DNA from: Enterobacterales bacterium CwR94
Lineage (GTDB): Bacteria > Pseudomonadota > Gammaproteobacteria > Enterobacterales > Enterobacteriaceae
Assembly: GCA_002837195.1 (NCBI GenBank)
Contig: KZ478063.1
Location: forward strand, 1-64,000
Direction: 5' to 3'
Length of the DNA stretch: 64,000 nucleotides
Shown: piece by piece, positions 1 to 9,994 of the stretch
Position numbering within the stretch: position 1 is the first letter of the stretch
Layout of the letters: each line of letters starts with the position of its first letter
Notes under the pieces: generated by a model
What the model was told of the DNA's origin: nothing
What the model saw: only the letters and a program-made list of their open reading frames with translations
Databases searched by the model: none
Position numbers and translations under genes: made by a program

Positions 1-2
1 AA

Positions 3-78
<76 letters not shown>

Positions 79-107
79 AAATTTGTTTAGCAGTACGTAC
101 CTCCTAT

Positions 108-183
<76 letters not shown>

Positions 184-206
184 AATCGTCTTCCAGTTTC
201 CAAACG

Positions 207-215
207 TTATGCACA
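207..215 (+). promoter_or_regulatory. DnaA box TTATGCACA
   Basis: Exact match to TTATNCACA, 24 nt after the second tRNA-Gly. First of three boxes in the datA-like region. Confidence 0.6.
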
Positions 216-273
216 GCTTCCGGCTACGGAAATCGCTGTAATTTGCCGATCTCTTACAAAGCTGTAAACAGAC

Positions 274-282
274 TTATCCACA
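274..282 (+). promoter_or_regulatory. DnaA box TTATCCACA
   Basis: Exact match to the highest-affinity R1-type box. It lies 56 bp left of the IHF site and faces it. Confidence 0.65.
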
Positions 283-338
283 GGTTAAGACTCTCAATAG
301 CGTCCTTCTGCAATGAGCAATATTTGACATATCAATTT

Positions 339-351
339 TAACTTATTGATT
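339..351 (-). promoter_or_regulatory. IHF binding site
   Basis: TAACTTATTGATT on the plus strand is the exact reverse complement of the IHF consensus WATCAANNNNTTR. It lies in an AT-rich tract between two DnaA boxes, as the IHF site does in E. coli datA. Confidence 0.55.
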
Positions 352-446
352 TTTCTCGTTATGAGAAGTGTTAAAATTGTTATCTGGATCACTTGTTCTT
401 TTTGTGTCATTTGAATGACAACACTTTTTTATTTTTATTCACAAGG

Positions 447-455
447 TGTGGATAA
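447..455 (-). promoter_or_regulatory. DnaA box TTATCCACA (inverted)
   Basis: TGTGGATAA on the plus strand is an exact R1-type box in inverted orientation, just before the 3' end of queG. With the box at 274-282 it brackets the IHF site. Confidence 0.65.
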
Positions 456-468
456 TGAGGTGGCCGTC

Positions 469-1608
469 TCAGGCATCGCGCGGTAAACCTTTTTCTACTG
501 CGCGGATCAGGCGCTTTTGCTGCGCTTGCTGGACTTCAATCGCCGAATCGCTCCTGCGCTGTTGCTGTTGCGCAATCGCCCAGTGAATATGTTCATCCAG
601 AAGTGGGTGCTCACCTAATCGACGATGCAACGCCTCAAAGATCGTGCTGTCCCACGGCGCATTGCCCATCGCCACCGCAATGTTACGCAGCCAACGTAAA
701 TGACCAATCCGCCGAATGGCCGAACCTTCCGTTACCTTCAGAAAGCGGGCTTCATCCCAGCTAAACAGTTCAGTCAGCTCTGGCGCATGTAAAACACGCC
801 GTGGCGAGAAGTCGTCCTCATCGCTCAACTGACTGTAGCGATTCCACGGGCAAATCAGTTGGCAGTCATCGCAGCCATAAATGCGATTGCCGATTAAAGG
901 CCGCAGCGCTTCGGGGATGGCTCCCTCCAGTTCAATGGTCAGATAGGAGATGCAGCGGCGAGCGTCGACCACATACGGCTCGACAATGGCACCTGTTGGG
1001 CAGATGGTCAGGCAGGCGACACAGCGCCCGCATTGTTCTTCCTGCGGTGTATCAACCGGCAGGGGCAGGTCAATAAGCAGTTCCCCCAGAAAGAACCAGG
1101 AGCCAGCGTCACGATTAAGAATCAGCGAGTGTTTCCCTGTCCATCCCAACCCGGCTTTCTGCGCCAGAGGCCGCTCCAGCAACGGTGCGGAATCAACAAA
1201 GGGACGGTAATTGAGGGCACCGCAGTGATCGCGGATGCGATCGCCAAGCTGTTTTAACCGGTTGCGCAAAACTTTGTGATAATCACGTCCCAGCGCATAG
1301 CGACTAACATATCCAAGGCGAGCATTTTTCAGCGTGCTGGCAAAGGCGGCTTTTGCTGGCAGATAGTTCATGCGGACGCTGATCACCCGCAGTGTGCCGG
1401 GCAGCAGCTCATGAGGGCGGGCGCGCATCATGCCATGACGCGCCATCCAGTCCATTTCACCGTGGTACTGTTTATCAAGCCAGGCCTGAAGTTTGGGCTC
1501 TTCCAGTGACAAATCGGTATCGCAAATCCCGACTTGCTGGAAGCCCAGTTCCTGCCCCCATTGTTTAATTTGGGTGGCCAGTGAGATGAGATCGAGAGGG
1601 TGTGACAT
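469..1608 (-). CDS. queG: Epoxyqueuosine reductase QueG
   Basis: Cobalamin- and 4Fe-4S-dependent cytoplasmic enzyme that reduces epoxyqueuosine to queuosine in tRNA, the last step of queuosine synthesis. The 379-residue product begins MSHPLDL like the E. coli protein. It shows FVDSAPLLER, which carries the catalytic Asp, and two ferredoxin-type clusters, CGRCVACLTICP and GCDDCQLICPWN, giving eight cysteine ligands. An upstream in-frame start at 1635 would add nine residues without family similarity, so 1608 is preferred. The start codon overlaps the divergent nnr start by two bases (shared CATG), so each gene's promoter must lie inside the other's coding region. Confidence 0.96.
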   Translation of the reverse strand: MSHPLDLISLATQIKQWGQELGFQQVGICDTDLSLEEPKLQAWLDKQYHGEMDWMARHGMMRARPHELLPGTLRVISVRMNYLPAKAAFASTLKNARLGYVSRYALGRDYHKVLRNRLKQLGDRIRDHCGALNYRPFVDSAPLLERPLAQKAGLGWTGKHSLILNRDAGSWFFLGELLIDLPLPVDTPQEEQCGRCVACLTICPTGAIVEPYVVDARRCISYLTIELEGAIPEALRPLIGNRIYGCDDCQLICPWNRYSQLSDEDDFSPRRVLHAPELTELFSWDEARFLKVTEGSAIRRIGHLRWLRNIAVAMGNAPWDSTIFEALHRRLGEHPLLDEHIHWAIAQQQQRRSDSAIEVQQAQQKRLIRAVEKGLPRDA

Positions 1609-3124
1609 GAATAACCTGAGTGCGCAAGAAAACACGCCTAGTTTACCACAATCTGTCTGGCCTGCGGATCAGATGTCCCTGTTGGAGCGTCAGGCGGCAG
1701 ACGCACACGGACTGAGCCTGTATGCGTTGATGGAGCGAGCGGGAGAAGCGGTATGGCAAATAGCTTCAAGACGCTTTCCCGCGGCTCAACACTGGCTCAT
1801 CTTGTGCGGCCCCGGTAACAATGGGGGAGACGGCTATGTGATTGCCCGACTGGCGTTGATGGCGGGCAAGCAGGTCACGGTGCTGGCCAGTGAAGACCAG
1901 CAGGCTCTGCCGGAAGAAGCCCAGCAGGCCCGACAGGCGTGGCGCGCGGTAGGCGATGTACAGTCAATTGATACGGCCTGGCCGACAACCTACGACATCG
2001 TTATTGATGCGCTGTTGGGAAATGGCCTCAACCGTGCACCTTCGGTGGCGCTGGCGGCGGCAATTGAACAGGCGAATCAGTCACCCGCGCCGGTGGTGGC
2101 GGTGGATGTGCCGTCCGGGCTTTCTGCAGCAAACGGCGCAATACCGGGGGCCTGTATTCAGGCCGCACTGACCGTCAGCCTGATCGCCTTAAGGCCGGGT
2201 TTACTGACGGGAAAGGCGCGGGATGTGGTGGGCACATTGCAGGTGGCGACGCTGGGCTTACACGCCTGGCTGGAAAAGCGCACTGCGCCCTGGCAGCGTA
2301 TCGATGCCGCGCAACTGATCAACTGGTTACCGGCGCGACGGGCGACATCACACAAAGGCGATCACGGCAAATTGTTACTGGTTGGCGGCGCGGCAGGCAC
2401 GGCGGGAGCCATTCGCCTGGCGGGCGAAGCCGCATTACGCAGTGGTGCGGGTCTGGTGCGAGTACTCACTCACTCTTCTAATGTGGCGCCCATGCTGACG
2501 GCGCGGCCTGAATTGATGGTCGATGAACTCGGTCGCGATCGCCTGGAGCAGGCGCTGGCATGGGCCGATATTGTGGTGGTCGGCCCTGGGCTTGGGCAGG
2601 AAAAAGAAGCCCAACAGGCGCTGGAACAAATAGAAAACACACAAAAACCCATGCTCTGGGATGCCGATGCACTAAACCTGCTGGCATTCAGGCCGCAGAA
2701 ACGTCAAAATCGTGTTATTACGCCGCATCCAGGCGAAGCCGCCCGATTACTCAATCTCAAGGTGAGCGACATTGAAAGTGATCGCTTACATGCTGCTCAG
2801 CTATTGGCCCGGCGCTACGGTGGTGTTGTGGTGCTGAAAGGCGCAGGCACGTTGATCGTCAGCGAAGCCGGTGAACAGGCCATCGCCGACGTAGGCAATG
2901 CAGGCATGGCCTCGGGCGGCATGGGGGATGTTTTATCAGGCATTATTGGGAGCCTGATGGCGCAAGGATTGGCGCTTTTTACCGCCGCCAGTGCAGGCTG
3001 CGTGGTTCACGGTGCCGCAGCCGACCAACTTGCCCGCCATCACGGTATGCGCGGGATGCTGGCCAGCGATTTATTCAGTGAAATCCGTCAATTAGTAAAC
3101 CCTGGAATCACATTAAAAGAATGA
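1607..3124 (+). CDS. nnr: Bifunctional NAD(P)HX epimerase/dehydratase Nnr
   Basis: Repairs hydrated NAD(P)H. The N-terminal YjeF_N domain epimerises R- to S-NAD(P)HX, and the C-terminal ribokinase-like domain dehydrates S-NAD(P)HX using ADP. The 505-residue protein shows [16 protein letters not shown] and VDVPSG in the epimerase half. The dehydratase half has [24 protein letters not shown] and [19 protein letters not shown]. The start at 1607 (MNNLSAQ) has a GAGAGGG ribosome site about 10 nt upstream and matches the family's N-terminal length. An in-frame extension back to 1493 runs antisense through queG and is rejected. The stop overlaps the tsaE start as ATGA, indicating coupled translation. 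Confidence 0.96.
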   Translation: MNNLSAQENTPSLPQSVWPADQMSLLERQAADAHGLSLYALMERAGEAVWQIASRRFPAAQHWLILCGPGNNGGDGYVIARLALMAGKQVTVLASEDQQALPEEAQQARQAWRAVGDVQSIDTAWPTTYDIVIDALLGNGLNRAPSVALAAAIEQANQSPAPVVAVDVPSGLSAANGAIPGACIQAALTVSLIALRPGLLTGKARDVVGTLQVATLGLHAWLEKRTAPWQRIDAAQLINWLPARRATSHKGDHGKLLLVGGAAGTAGAIRLAGEAALRSGAGLVRVLTHSSNVAPMLTARPELMVDELGRDRLEQALAWADIVVVGPGLGQEKEAQQALEQIENTQKPMLWDADALNLLAFRPQKRQNRVITPHPGEAARLLNLKVSDIESDRLHAAQLLARRYGGVVVLKGAGTLIVSEAGEQAIADVGNAGMASGGMGDVLSGIIGSLMAQGLALFTAASAGCVVHGAAADQLARHHGMRGMLASDLFSEIRQLVNPGITLKE

Positions 3125-3588
3125 CTATCCGAGTAGAAACATTACCTGATGAAGCCGCCACACTGGCACTGGGCGGGAAGCTGGCCGCCTTGTGTACAGG
3201 CGCGGTGGTCATCCACCTGATCGGCGATTTAGGCGCGGGTAAAACCACCTTCAGTCGCGGATTTTTGCAAGGGCTGGGCCATCAAGGCAACGTGAAAAGC
3301 CCAACTTATACGTTGGTTGAGCCTTATAGCCTGAACGGTAAAAACATTTATCACTTCGACCTCTATCGCCTCGCCGATCCCGAAGAGTTGGAGTTTATGG
3401 GCATTCGTGACTATTTCAGTGAGGATGCGATTTGCCTGGTGGAATGGCCACAGCAAGGCGCGGGTGTCTTGCCCGCTCCCGATTTGGCGTTGCACCTGCG
3501 CTATCTTGATGCGGGGCGTGAAGCGCAGCTTGAGGCGTTGTCAGCAAAAGGCGAAGCCATGCTGGCGGGATTTGAGGTGCGCTCATGA
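3121..3588 (+). CDS. tsaE: tRNA threonylcarbamoyladenosine synthesis ATPase TsaE
   Basis: P-loop ATPase that works with TsaB and TsaD to form t6A37 on ANN-decoding tRNAs. At 155 residues it is full length. The Walker A motif GDLGAGKT lies at residues 35-42, followed by [11 protein letters not shown] and [21 protein letters not shown], both diagnostic of the family. It overlaps nnr upstream by 4 nt and amiB downstream by 4 nt, forming the conserved nnr-tsaE-amiB-mutL-miaA-hfq-hflX superoperon. Confidence 0.96.
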   Translation: MTIRVETLPDEAATLALGGKLAALCTGAVVIHLIGDLGAGKTTFSRGFLQGLGHQGNVKSPTYTLVEPYSLNGKNIYHFDLYRLADPEELEFMGIRDYFSEDAICLVEWPQQGAGVLPAPDLALHLRYLDAGREAQLEALSAKGEAMLAGFEVRS

Positions 3589-5228
3589 TGCGCGCCGTCT
3601 TCTTGCTGTTGGCCTTGTTGAGTTTTCCTGTCTTTGCCGCCAATTTGGCCGATATCAATGTTTCCAACGGCGACAGCAAAGCGACCGTGACGCTGCGCTT
3701 TAGCGGCCAGCCGGTATACGCTTTTTTCCCCTTGAGTAATCCCCATCGCGTGGTGCTGGATATCCGCCAAAGCGGTGCGATCCAGGGGCTGCCGTTGACG
3801 TTTAGCGGTGAGAACATTGTTAAGCGAATCCGCACCAGCCAGCCGAAAGACAATCAAAGTATTCGTCTGGTGTTTGAACTGACCAAAGCCGGCAAAACGC
3901 GCGCGGTCACCCAGCAGGTCGGTGGCCAATATCAGGTTGTGTTTACGATAACGGGGAAAGCGAGTGCGACGGCACCGTCTTCTTCTGCGCCGGTCTCAAC
4001 GGCACGCAATACGTCATCCAATGACAATGTGCCTGCCCGCAATCCGTTTGATGCCAATAAAGTCACGGCGGTGACCAGCGGCAATACGCGCGCGGTGCCA
4101 GGACGCCGCACCTCGGCGGCTAACGACACCATTGTGGTGGCGATTGATGCCGGACACGGTGGACAAGATCCAGGAGCGATTGGGCCCGGCGGCACGAAAG
4201 AGAAGAATGTCACCATTGCGATTGCGCGGAAGTTAAAGGCATTACTGAGCGCAGATCCGATGTTTAAAGGCGTGCTGACGCGTGATGGGGATTATTTTGT
4301 GTCCGTTATGGGCCGTTCTGAGGTTGCGCGCAAGCAAAACGCCAGCTTACTGGTCTCTATCCACGCGGATGCTGCACCGAACCGCAGTGCGAAAGGGGCG
4401 TCCGTCTGGGTGCTGTCGAATCGTCGCGCCAACAGTGAAATGGCAAACTGGTTGGAGCAACACGAGAAACAGTCCGAGCTGCTGGGTGGCGCGGGAGATT
4501 TACTCGCCAATAGCCAGGCCGATCCCTATCTCAGCCAGGCGGTACTGGATTTGCAATTTGGCCACTCGCAGCGCGTAGGCTACGACGTGGCAGTGAAAGT
4601 GATCGCCCAAATGCAGCGCGTAGGCACCTTGCATAAACGTCGCCCGGAGCACGCCAGTTTAGGCGTGCTGCGATCGCCAGATATCCCGTCACTGCTCGTC
4701 GAAACGGGTTTTATCAGTAATCCTTCAGAGGAGCGGCTGCTGGCAAGCAGTGCGTACCAGCAGAAGATTGCCGAGTCGATTCACAAAGGCTTGCGTGATT
4801 ACTTCCTGGCGCACCCGTTGCAATCCGTCCCAAAGGCGGAAAACCGACCGCTGGCGTCCGCAGCGGCGGTTGATACACCAGAGACACCGGCGCAAACGGC
4901 TACCGCATACAGCGGAGCAACCCAGCGGCATGTTGTTAAGCGCGGGGAAACCCTGTCAGGCATTGCGGCACATTATGGTGTCAGTACCGCTACGCTGACG
5001 GCGATGAACAAGTTGAAAAAGCCCGGCGTTTGGGTTGGGCAACGCTTACTGGTTCCTGCACGCGCGAAAGCCGCTGCGCAGGTGCGCCGCCATAAAGTCA
5101 CGCGCGGTGACTCTCTGACCGCGATTGCGGCGCACTATGGCGTGAGTTCAAAAGCGATCATGCAGGCGAACAAGATGAAAAGCAGCAACGTGATGCTGGG
5201 GCAAACGCTGACCATTCCGGCATCTTGA
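3585..5228 (+). CDS. amiB: N-acetylmuramoyl-L-alanine amidase AmiB
   Basis: Periplasmic zinc amidase that splits septal peptidoglycan during daughter-cell separation, normally activated by EnvC. The 547-residue protein has a signal peptide (about 1-19, cleavage after VFA), an AMIN domain (about 20-125) for septal targeting, a linker, and an Amidase_3 domain from about residue 180. Zinc and catalytic residues are visible in [25 protein letters not shown] and LVETGFISN. The C-terminus carries two LysM modules (about 449-492 and 502-545), both containing the IAAHYGVS core. E. coli AmiB is about 445 residues with one LysM, so this protein is longer. It overlaps tsaE by 4 nt. Confidence 0.95.
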   Translation: MMRAVFLLLALLSFPVFAANLADINVSNGDSKATVTLRFSGQPVYAFFPLSNPHRVVLDIRQSGAIQGLPLTFSGENIVKRIRTSQPKDNQSIRLVFELTKAGKTRAVTQQVGGQYQVVFTITGKASATAPSSSAPVSTARNTSSNDNVPARNPFDANKVTAVTSGNTRAVPGRRTSAANDTIVVAIDAGHGGQDPGAIGPGGTKEKNVTIAIARKLKALLSADPMFKGVLTRDGDYFVSVMGRSEVARKQNASLLVSIHADAAPNRSAKGASVWVLSNRRANSEMANWLEQHEKQSELLGGAGDLLANSQADPYLSQAVLDLQFGHSQRVGYDVAVKVIAQMQRVGTLHKRRPEHASLGVLRSPDIPSLLVETGFISNPSEERLLASSAYQQKIAESIHKGLRDYFLAHPLQSVPKAENRPLASAAAVDTPETPAQTATAYSGATQRHVVKRGETLSGIAAHYGVSTATLTAMNKLKKPGVWVGQRLLVPARAKAAAQVRRHKVTRGDSLTAIAAHYGVSSKAIMQANKMKSSNVMLGQTLTIPAS

Positions 5229-5251
5229 TAAGCGATAGGACAGGACGCACT

Positions 5252-7159
5252 ATGCCGATTCAGATACTCACACCGCAACTGGCTAACCAGATTGCCGCTG
5301 GCGAAGTGGTGGAACGTCCCGCTTCGGTGGTAAAAGAGCTGGTGGAAAACAGCCTGGATGCGGGTGCAACACGTATCGATATTGATATCGAGAAGGGTGG
5401 CGCAAAACTGATTCGCATTCGTGATGATGGCCAGGGCATCGGCAAAGACGAATTATCGCTGGCGCTAGCGCGTCACGCGACCAGCAAAATCAGCTCGCTG
5501 GATGACCTGGAAGCGATCTTAAGCCTGGGTTTTCGCGGTGAGGCGCTAGCCAGTATCAGTGCGGTCTCTCGCCTGACGCTAACCTCGCGCACGGCGTCGC
5601 AGACCGAAGCCTGGCAAGCCTACGCCGAAGGGCGTGATATGGCGGTGACGCTCAAACCTGCTGCACACCCGGTTGGCACCACGCTTGAAGTGTTAGATCT
5701 GTTTTACAACACGCCTGCACGCCGCAAGTTTATGCGCACAGAAAAAACGGAATTTACCCATATTGATGAAGTGGTGCGCCGCATTGCGCTGGCCCGCTTT
5801 GATGTGGCGATAACCTTAACCCACAACGGCAAGCTCGTGCGGCAGTACCGCGCGGCGCGTGATGTTACGCAGAATGCGCGTCGGCTGGGCACCCTGTGCG
5901 GCACGACGTTCGTTACCCATGCGCTGAGCATTGAGTGGCAACACGGTGACCTCAAATTGCACGGTTGGGTGGCCGATCCTGCAGGTTCCCGGCAACTGTC
6001 AGAATTGCAATATTGCTATGTGAATGGCCGCGTGATGCGCGATCGCCTGATTAACCATGCTATCCGCCAGGCCTATCAGGACAAGCTGGGTGACGATCAT
6101 CAACCGGCTTACGTGCTCTATCTGACGCTGGATCCCCATCAGGTGGATGTGAATGTGCACCCTGCGAAGCATGAGGTGCGTTTTCATCAGTCGCGATTAG
6201 TCCATGATTTCATCTATCAAGGCGTGGTCAGCGTGCTGCAAGAAAGCGCCGCGCCGACCTTGCCTGCTATCGCACAGCCGGAAGAGCCCAAAGTGCGTTG
6301 GCAGCCCGAGAACCGACAGGCGGCGGGAGAGAATCAGTTCACGCTTGAGCCTCAGGTGCCTCGGCCAGCGCCGGAAAGCAAAAGTGCGGGACGCAGCACC
6401 GGTGGCGGCCAGTCCTCTGCGCCAGCAGCCTGGCCGCAGCAGCAGCCAGGCTACAGTCAGCGTGAGGGCAAAGTGTATCAAACACTGATGCAAACGCCGG
6501 TTGCGGCGGCGGCTGAGCCCACACCCTCCGTACGGCAGCCACTGTTTCCTGCACGTCCTGCGTCGGTGACAGCAGAACGACCCGCAGAAGCCCCTCTGGG
6601 GGCACACGGTCAAAGTTTTGGCCGCGTACTGACCGTCATTGATGACTGTGCCGTGGTTGAACAACATCAGCGGTTGGCTCTGATTTCGTTGACGGTCGGG
6701 GAGCGTTGGCTCCGTCAGGCACAACTGACGCCAGGTGAGGCAGGATTGAAGCCGCAACCGTTACTGATTCCTGTGCGCTTGAAGTTGGAAAAAACAGAGC
6801 GCGTGGTTATTGGGCAAAAACAGGATTTGTTGGCCCTGTTTGGTATTGATTTACAGCAGGAAGCGCAGCATGTGACGCTGCGCGCGGTGCCTTTACCATT
6901 GCGCCAACAAAATTTACAAATCTTGATTCCTGAACTGTTAGGCTACTTGGCCCGACAGCAAGATGTTCAGCCAGACCAGGTCACACAATGGCTGGCGCGT
7001 CACGCAGTGACGGAACATTCAGCGTGGAATCACTCACAGGCGATTACGCTATTAACAGAAGTTGAGCGGCTTTGCCCGCAGTTGGTAAAAGTGCCACCTT
7101 CTGGTTTATTCCAGCCAATCGCATTGGAGACGGCGTTTAACGCCTTGAAGCATGAGTGA
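5252..7159 (+). CDS. mutL: DNA mismatch repair protein MutL
   Basis: GHKL-family ATPase that couples MutS mismatch recognition to MutH nicking and UvrD unwinding. At 635 residues it is slightly longer than the E. coli protein. Motifs: [21 protein letters not shown] (motif I), IRDDGQGI (motif II) and [10 protein letters not shown] (motif III). A proline- and glutamine-rich linker spans about 335-440, followed by the C-terminal dimerisation domain. It lacks DQHA(x)2E(x)4E, as expected for a methyl-directed MutL without its own endonuclease. The start at 5252 (MPIQIL) follows AGGACAGGA. The in-frame codon at 5225 overlaps amiB and has no family support. The last 8 nt overlap miaA. Confidence 0.97.
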   Translation: MPIQILTPQLANQIAAGEVVERPASVVKELVENSLDAGATRIDIDIEKGGAKLIRIRDDGQGIGKDELSLALARHATSKISSLDDLEAILSLGFRGEALASISAVSRLTLTSRTASQTEAWQAYAEGRDMAVTLKPAAHPVGTTLEVLDLFYNTPARRKFMRTEKTEFTHIDEVVRRIALARFDVAITLTHNGKLVRQYRAARDVTQNARRLGTLCGTTFVTHALSIEWQHGDLKLHGWVADPAGSRQLSELQYCYVNGRVMRDRLINHAIRQAYQDKLGDDHQPAYVLYLTLDPHQVDVNVHPAKHEVRFHQSRLVHDFIYQGVVSVLQESAAPTLPAIAQPEEPKVRWQPENRQAAGENQFTLEPQVPRPAPESKSAGRSTGGGQSSAPAAWPQQQPGYSQREGKVYQTLMQTPVAAAAEPTPSVRQPLFPARPASVTAERPAEAPLGAHGQSFGRVLTVIDDCAVVEQHQRLALISLTVGERWLRQAQLTPGEAGLKPQPLLIPVRLKLEKTERVVIGQKQDLLALFGIDLQQEAQHVTLRAVPLPLRQQNLQILIPELLGYLARQQDVQPDQVTQWLARHAVTEHSAWNHSQAITLLTEVERLCPQLVKVPPSGLFQPIALETAFNALKHE

Positions 7160-8102
7160 CAGAAGCACGGCTGGCCGGCCAAAGGCGATTTTTTTGATGG
7201 GGCCAACGGCCTCCGGTAAAACAGCGTTAGCCATTCGGTTACGTCAACATTTACCGGTAGAGCTGATTAGCGTGGATTCTGCGCTGATTTATCGCGGCAT
7301 GGATGTGGGCACTGCAAAGCCCACACCTGAAGAACGCGCGCAGGCACCCCATCGTTTATTGGATATTCGCGACCCGTCAGAAGCCTATTCTGCCGCAGAG
7401 TTTCGTCGTGATGCCCTCGCCGAGATGGCTGAGATCACCGCAGCAGGCAGAATACCTGTGCTGGTGGGCGGGACGATGCTCTACTTTAAAGCGCTGTTAG
7501 AAGGGTTATCGCCGTTGCCCCCGGCAGATCCAGACGTGCGCCAGCGAATTGAGCAACAGGCAAGCGAACAAGGTTGGGACGTTTTACATCGTCAGTTATG
7601 TGAGATCGATCCCGTTGCAGGCAGTCGTATTCATCCGAATGATCCGCAGCGCCTTTCGCGAGCACTGGAAGTTTTTTTTATTTCAGGTAAAACTTTAACC
7701 GAACTGACAAAAACAGCGGGCGATGCCTTGCCGTATGAGGTTTACCAGTTTGCTATCGCTCCGGCGAATCGCGAATTACTTCACCTTCGTATTGCAGAGC
7801 GCTATCACACCATGTTGGCGTCAGGTTTTGAGGCGGAAACGCGCGCGCTTTTCGCACGCGGAGATTTGCATACGGACTTGCCTTCCATCCGTTGCGTTGG
7901 TTATCGCCAGATGTGGTCGTATCTTTCTGGTGAAACTGATTTTGATGAGATGGTTTATCGGGGAATTTGTGCCACGAGACAGCTTGCGAAACGTCAAATG
8001 ACATGGTTACGCGGCTGGGAGGGGGTTCACTGGTTAGACAGTGAGCAACCTGAAGACGCATTCCGGCAGGTGCTACAGGTAGTTGGTGCAGCCCCGGCGT
8101 GA
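7152..8102 (+). CDS. miaA: tRNA dimethylallyltransferase MiaA
   Basis: Transfers a dimethylallyl group from DMAPP to A37 of tRNAs reading UNN codons, the first step of ms2i6A. The 316-residue length equals the E. coli enzyme. The P-loop [12 protein letters not shown] lies near residue 17, followed by [30 protein letters not shown] and [10 protein letters not shown], all typical. Translation starts inside the mutL 3' end. In relatives, promoters for hfq lie within this gene. Confidence 0.97.
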   Translation: MSDRSTAGRPKAIFLMGPTASGKTALAIRLRQHLPVELISVDSALIYRGMDVGTAKPTPEERAQAPHRLLDIRDPSEAYSAAEFRRDALAEMAEITAAGRIPVLVGGTMLYFKALLEGLSPLPPADPDVRQRIEQQASEQGWDVLHRQLCEIDPVAGSRIHPNDPQRLSRALEVFFISGKTLTELTKTAGDALPYEVYQFAIAPANRELLHLRIAERYHTMLASGFEAETRALFARGDLHTDLPSIRCVGYRQMWSYLSGETDFDEMVYRGICATRQLAKRQMTWLRGWEGVHWLDSEQPEDAFRQVLQVVGAAPA

Positions 8103-8206
8103 ATGTGTAAAATTGATGCGTTATCGTGCGCAAATTTTTTCGCAGTTTTTTTCAGAACCATTAGGTTCTTAAATGATAAACAACAAGCATATAAGGAAAA
8201 GATAGA

Positions 8207-8521
8207 ATGGCTAAGGGGCAATCTTTACAAGACCCGTTTCTGAACGCACTGCGTCGTGAACGTGTTCCGGTTTCTATTTACTTGGTTAACGGCATCAAAC
8301 TGCAGGGTCAGATCGAGTCGTTTGATCAATTTGTTATTTTGTTGAAAAACACGGTTAGCCAGATGGTGTATAAGCACGCGATCTCTACCGTCGTTCCGTC
8401 CCGTCCGGTTTCCCACCACAGTAATAATACCAGTGGTGGCGGTAGCAACTATCACCACGGCGGAAGCAACCAGGCTGCAGCACCATCCCAGCCACAACAG
8501 GACAGCGACGACGCTGAATAA
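8207..8521 (+). CDS. hfq: RNA chaperone Hfq
   Basis: Hexameric Sm-like protein that anneals small RNAs to mRNA targets and affects mRNA and tRNA stability. The 104-residue protein has the Sm1 motif (about residues 8-50, including [20 protein letters not shown]) and the Sm2 motif [11 protein letters not shown]. The disordered tail is rich in Ser, Asn, Gly, His and Gln and ends in acidic DSDDAE. A clear ribosome site (AAGGAAAAG) precedes the ATG. A hairpin separates it from hflX. Confidence 0.98.
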   Translation: MAKGQSLQDPFLNALRRERVPVSIYLVNGIKLQGQIESFDQFVILLKNTVSQMVYKHAISTVVPSRPVSHHSNNTSGGGSNYHHGGSNQAAAPSQPQQDSDDAE

Positions 8522-8545
8522 GCGGACGTTCACTGTGATCCACGG

Positions 8546-8567
8546 CGGGGAACCTGTAGGCTCCCCG
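8546..8567 (+). terminator. Intercistronic hairpin between hfq and hflX
   Basis: CGGGGAACCT, GT, AGGCTCCCCG form a 10-bp stem with one mismatch and a 2-nt loop. No U-tract follows, so it is more likely an attenuator or mRNA-stability element than a full terminator. Confidence 0.45.
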
Positions 8568-8597
8568 TCATGGGATTGAATAAAGAGAGGTTGACGC

Positions 8598-9878
8598 TTG
8601 TTTGACCGTTATGATGCCGGTGAGCAGGCCGTACTGGTACACATCTATTTCTCGCAAGACAAAGATATCGAAGATCTCCAGGAGTTCGAAACCCTGGTCT
8701 CTTCTGCGGGTGTTGAAGCGCTGCGGGTGATTACCGGCAGTCGAAAGTCCCCCCATCCTAAATATTTTGTCGGTGAAGGAAAGGCAGTCGAAATTGCCGA
8801 TGCGGTAAAATCCAGCGGTGCATCGGTGGTGTTATTTGATCACGCCTTAACCCCGGCTCAAGAGCGAAATCTTGAGCGGTTGTGCGAATGTCGCGTGATC
8901 GACCGCACCGGCTTAATCCTAGATATTTTCGCCCAACGCGCCCGCACCCATGAAGGGAAATTGCAGGTCGAGTTGGCTCAACTTCGCCATTTGGCTACCC
9001 GTTTGGTTCGCGGCTGGACGCACCTTGAACGCCAGAAAGGCGGAATCGGCTTACGTGGGCCGGGTGAAACGCAGTTGGAAACCGACCGTCGCTTATTGCG
9101 TAATCGTATTGGCCAGATTTTGTCTCGCCTGCAACGCGTTGAGAAGCAGCGCGATCAGGGACGACAAGCGCGTGCCAAAGCGGACGTCCCAACGGTTTCT
9201 CTGGTCGGGTACACCAACGCGGGCAAATCCACGTTGTTTAATGCCATCACGTCGGCGGAAGTGTATGTCGCTGACCAGTTGTTTGCGACGCTCGATCCTA
9301 CATTGCGCCGTATTGACGTCGACGATGTCGGCGAGGTGGTGCTGGCAGACACGGTAGGGTTTATCCGCCACTTACCGCATGACCTGGTCGCGGCGTTTAA
9401 AGCCACGCTGCAGGAAACGCGGCAGGCCAGCATGCTACTGCACGTGATTGATGCTGCTGATGTCCGTCTGGACGAGAACATTGAGGCGGTAAACCTGGTA
9501 CTGGAAGAGATTGAAGCGCATGAAATTCCGGTACTGCAGGTGATGAACAAAATCGATATGCTGGAGGATTTTCAGCCGCGTATTGATCGAGACGACGAAA
9601 ACCGCCCGGTTCGGGTGTGGTTGTCGGCGCAAAGCGGTGAAGGCGTACCGCTGCTGTTCCAGGCGTTAACCGAACGTTTGGCTGGCGAAATTGCGCAATA
9701 CGATCTTCGTTTGCCCCCGGAAGCAGGAAGGCTGAGAAGCCGTTTCTACCAGTTGCAGGCGATTGAACGTGAATGGAATGAAGAGGATGGTTGCATGGGG
9801 CTTCATGTGCGCATGCCCATCGTCGATTGGCGTCGCCTGTGTAAACAGGAACCGACGCTAACGCACTATATTGTTTGA
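8598..9878 (+). CDS. hflX: Ribosome-associated GTPase HflX
   Basis: Heat-shock GTPase that splits and rescues stalled 70S ribosomes. The 426-residue product is nearly identical to E. coli HflX over its length. The N-terminal HflX domain contains [20 protein letters not shown], then a coiled linker, then G motifs GYTNAGKST (G1), DTVGF (G3) and NKID (G4). The start is TTG at 8598 (protein [10 protein letters not shown]) preceded by AGAGAGG. No ATG nearby preserves the conserved N-terminus. It lies between hfq and hflKC. Confidence 0.96.
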   Translation: MFDRYDAGEQAVLVHIYFSQDKDIEDLQEFETLVSSAGVEALRVITGSRKSPHPKYFVGEGKAVEIADAVKSSGASVVLFDHALTPAQERNLERLCECRVIDRTGLILDIFAQRARTHEGKLQVELAQLRHLATRLVRGWTHLERQKGGIGLRGPGETQLETDRRLLRNRIGQILSRLQRVEKQRDQGRQARAKADVPTVSLVGYTNAGKSTLFNAITSAEVYVADQLFATLDPTLRRIDVDDVGEVVLADTVGFIRHLPHDLVAAFKATLQETRQASMLLHVIDAADVRLDENIEAVNLVLEEIEAHEIPVLQVMNKIDMLEDFQPRIDRDDENRPVRVWLSAQSGEGVPLLFQALTERLAGEIAQYDLRLPPEAGRLRSRFYQLQAIEREWNEEDGCMGLHVRMPIVDWRRLCKQEPTLTHYIV

Positions 9879-9994
9879 TTGATTTTGCCTGAGACTTGTA
9901 TACCCCGTCTCAGGCGCGGCGTTAACGTATTTTACAGCGATGCCGTGCCTGTCACGCAGGGTATCCACCGCACACATAATGAATGGAGCATAAC

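Larger units (their letters stand above)
184..468. promoter_or_regulatory. datA: datA-like DnaA-titration region
   Basis: Gene-free AT-rich stretch between the glycine tRNAs and queG. It holds three exact matches to the DnaA box TTATNCACA (207-215 and 274-282 on plus, 447-455 on minus) and one exact IHF consensus (339-351, minus) between the second and third boxes. In E. coli the DnaA-titrating and DnaA-ATP-hydrolysing locus datA lies at the same place, beside glyVXY, and needs a DnaA box, IHF site, DnaA box order. Position and motif order both agree here. A short inverted repeat (405-411 with 414-420) followed by T6 is also present and could act as a terminator. Function is inferred, not shown. 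Confidence 0.7.

Noticed and set aside
6197-6757. 186-codon antisense frame inside mutL
   Set aside because: Lies opposite the proline- and glutamine-rich linker of mutL; a shadow of GC-rich coding sequence with no ribosome site or family resemblance.
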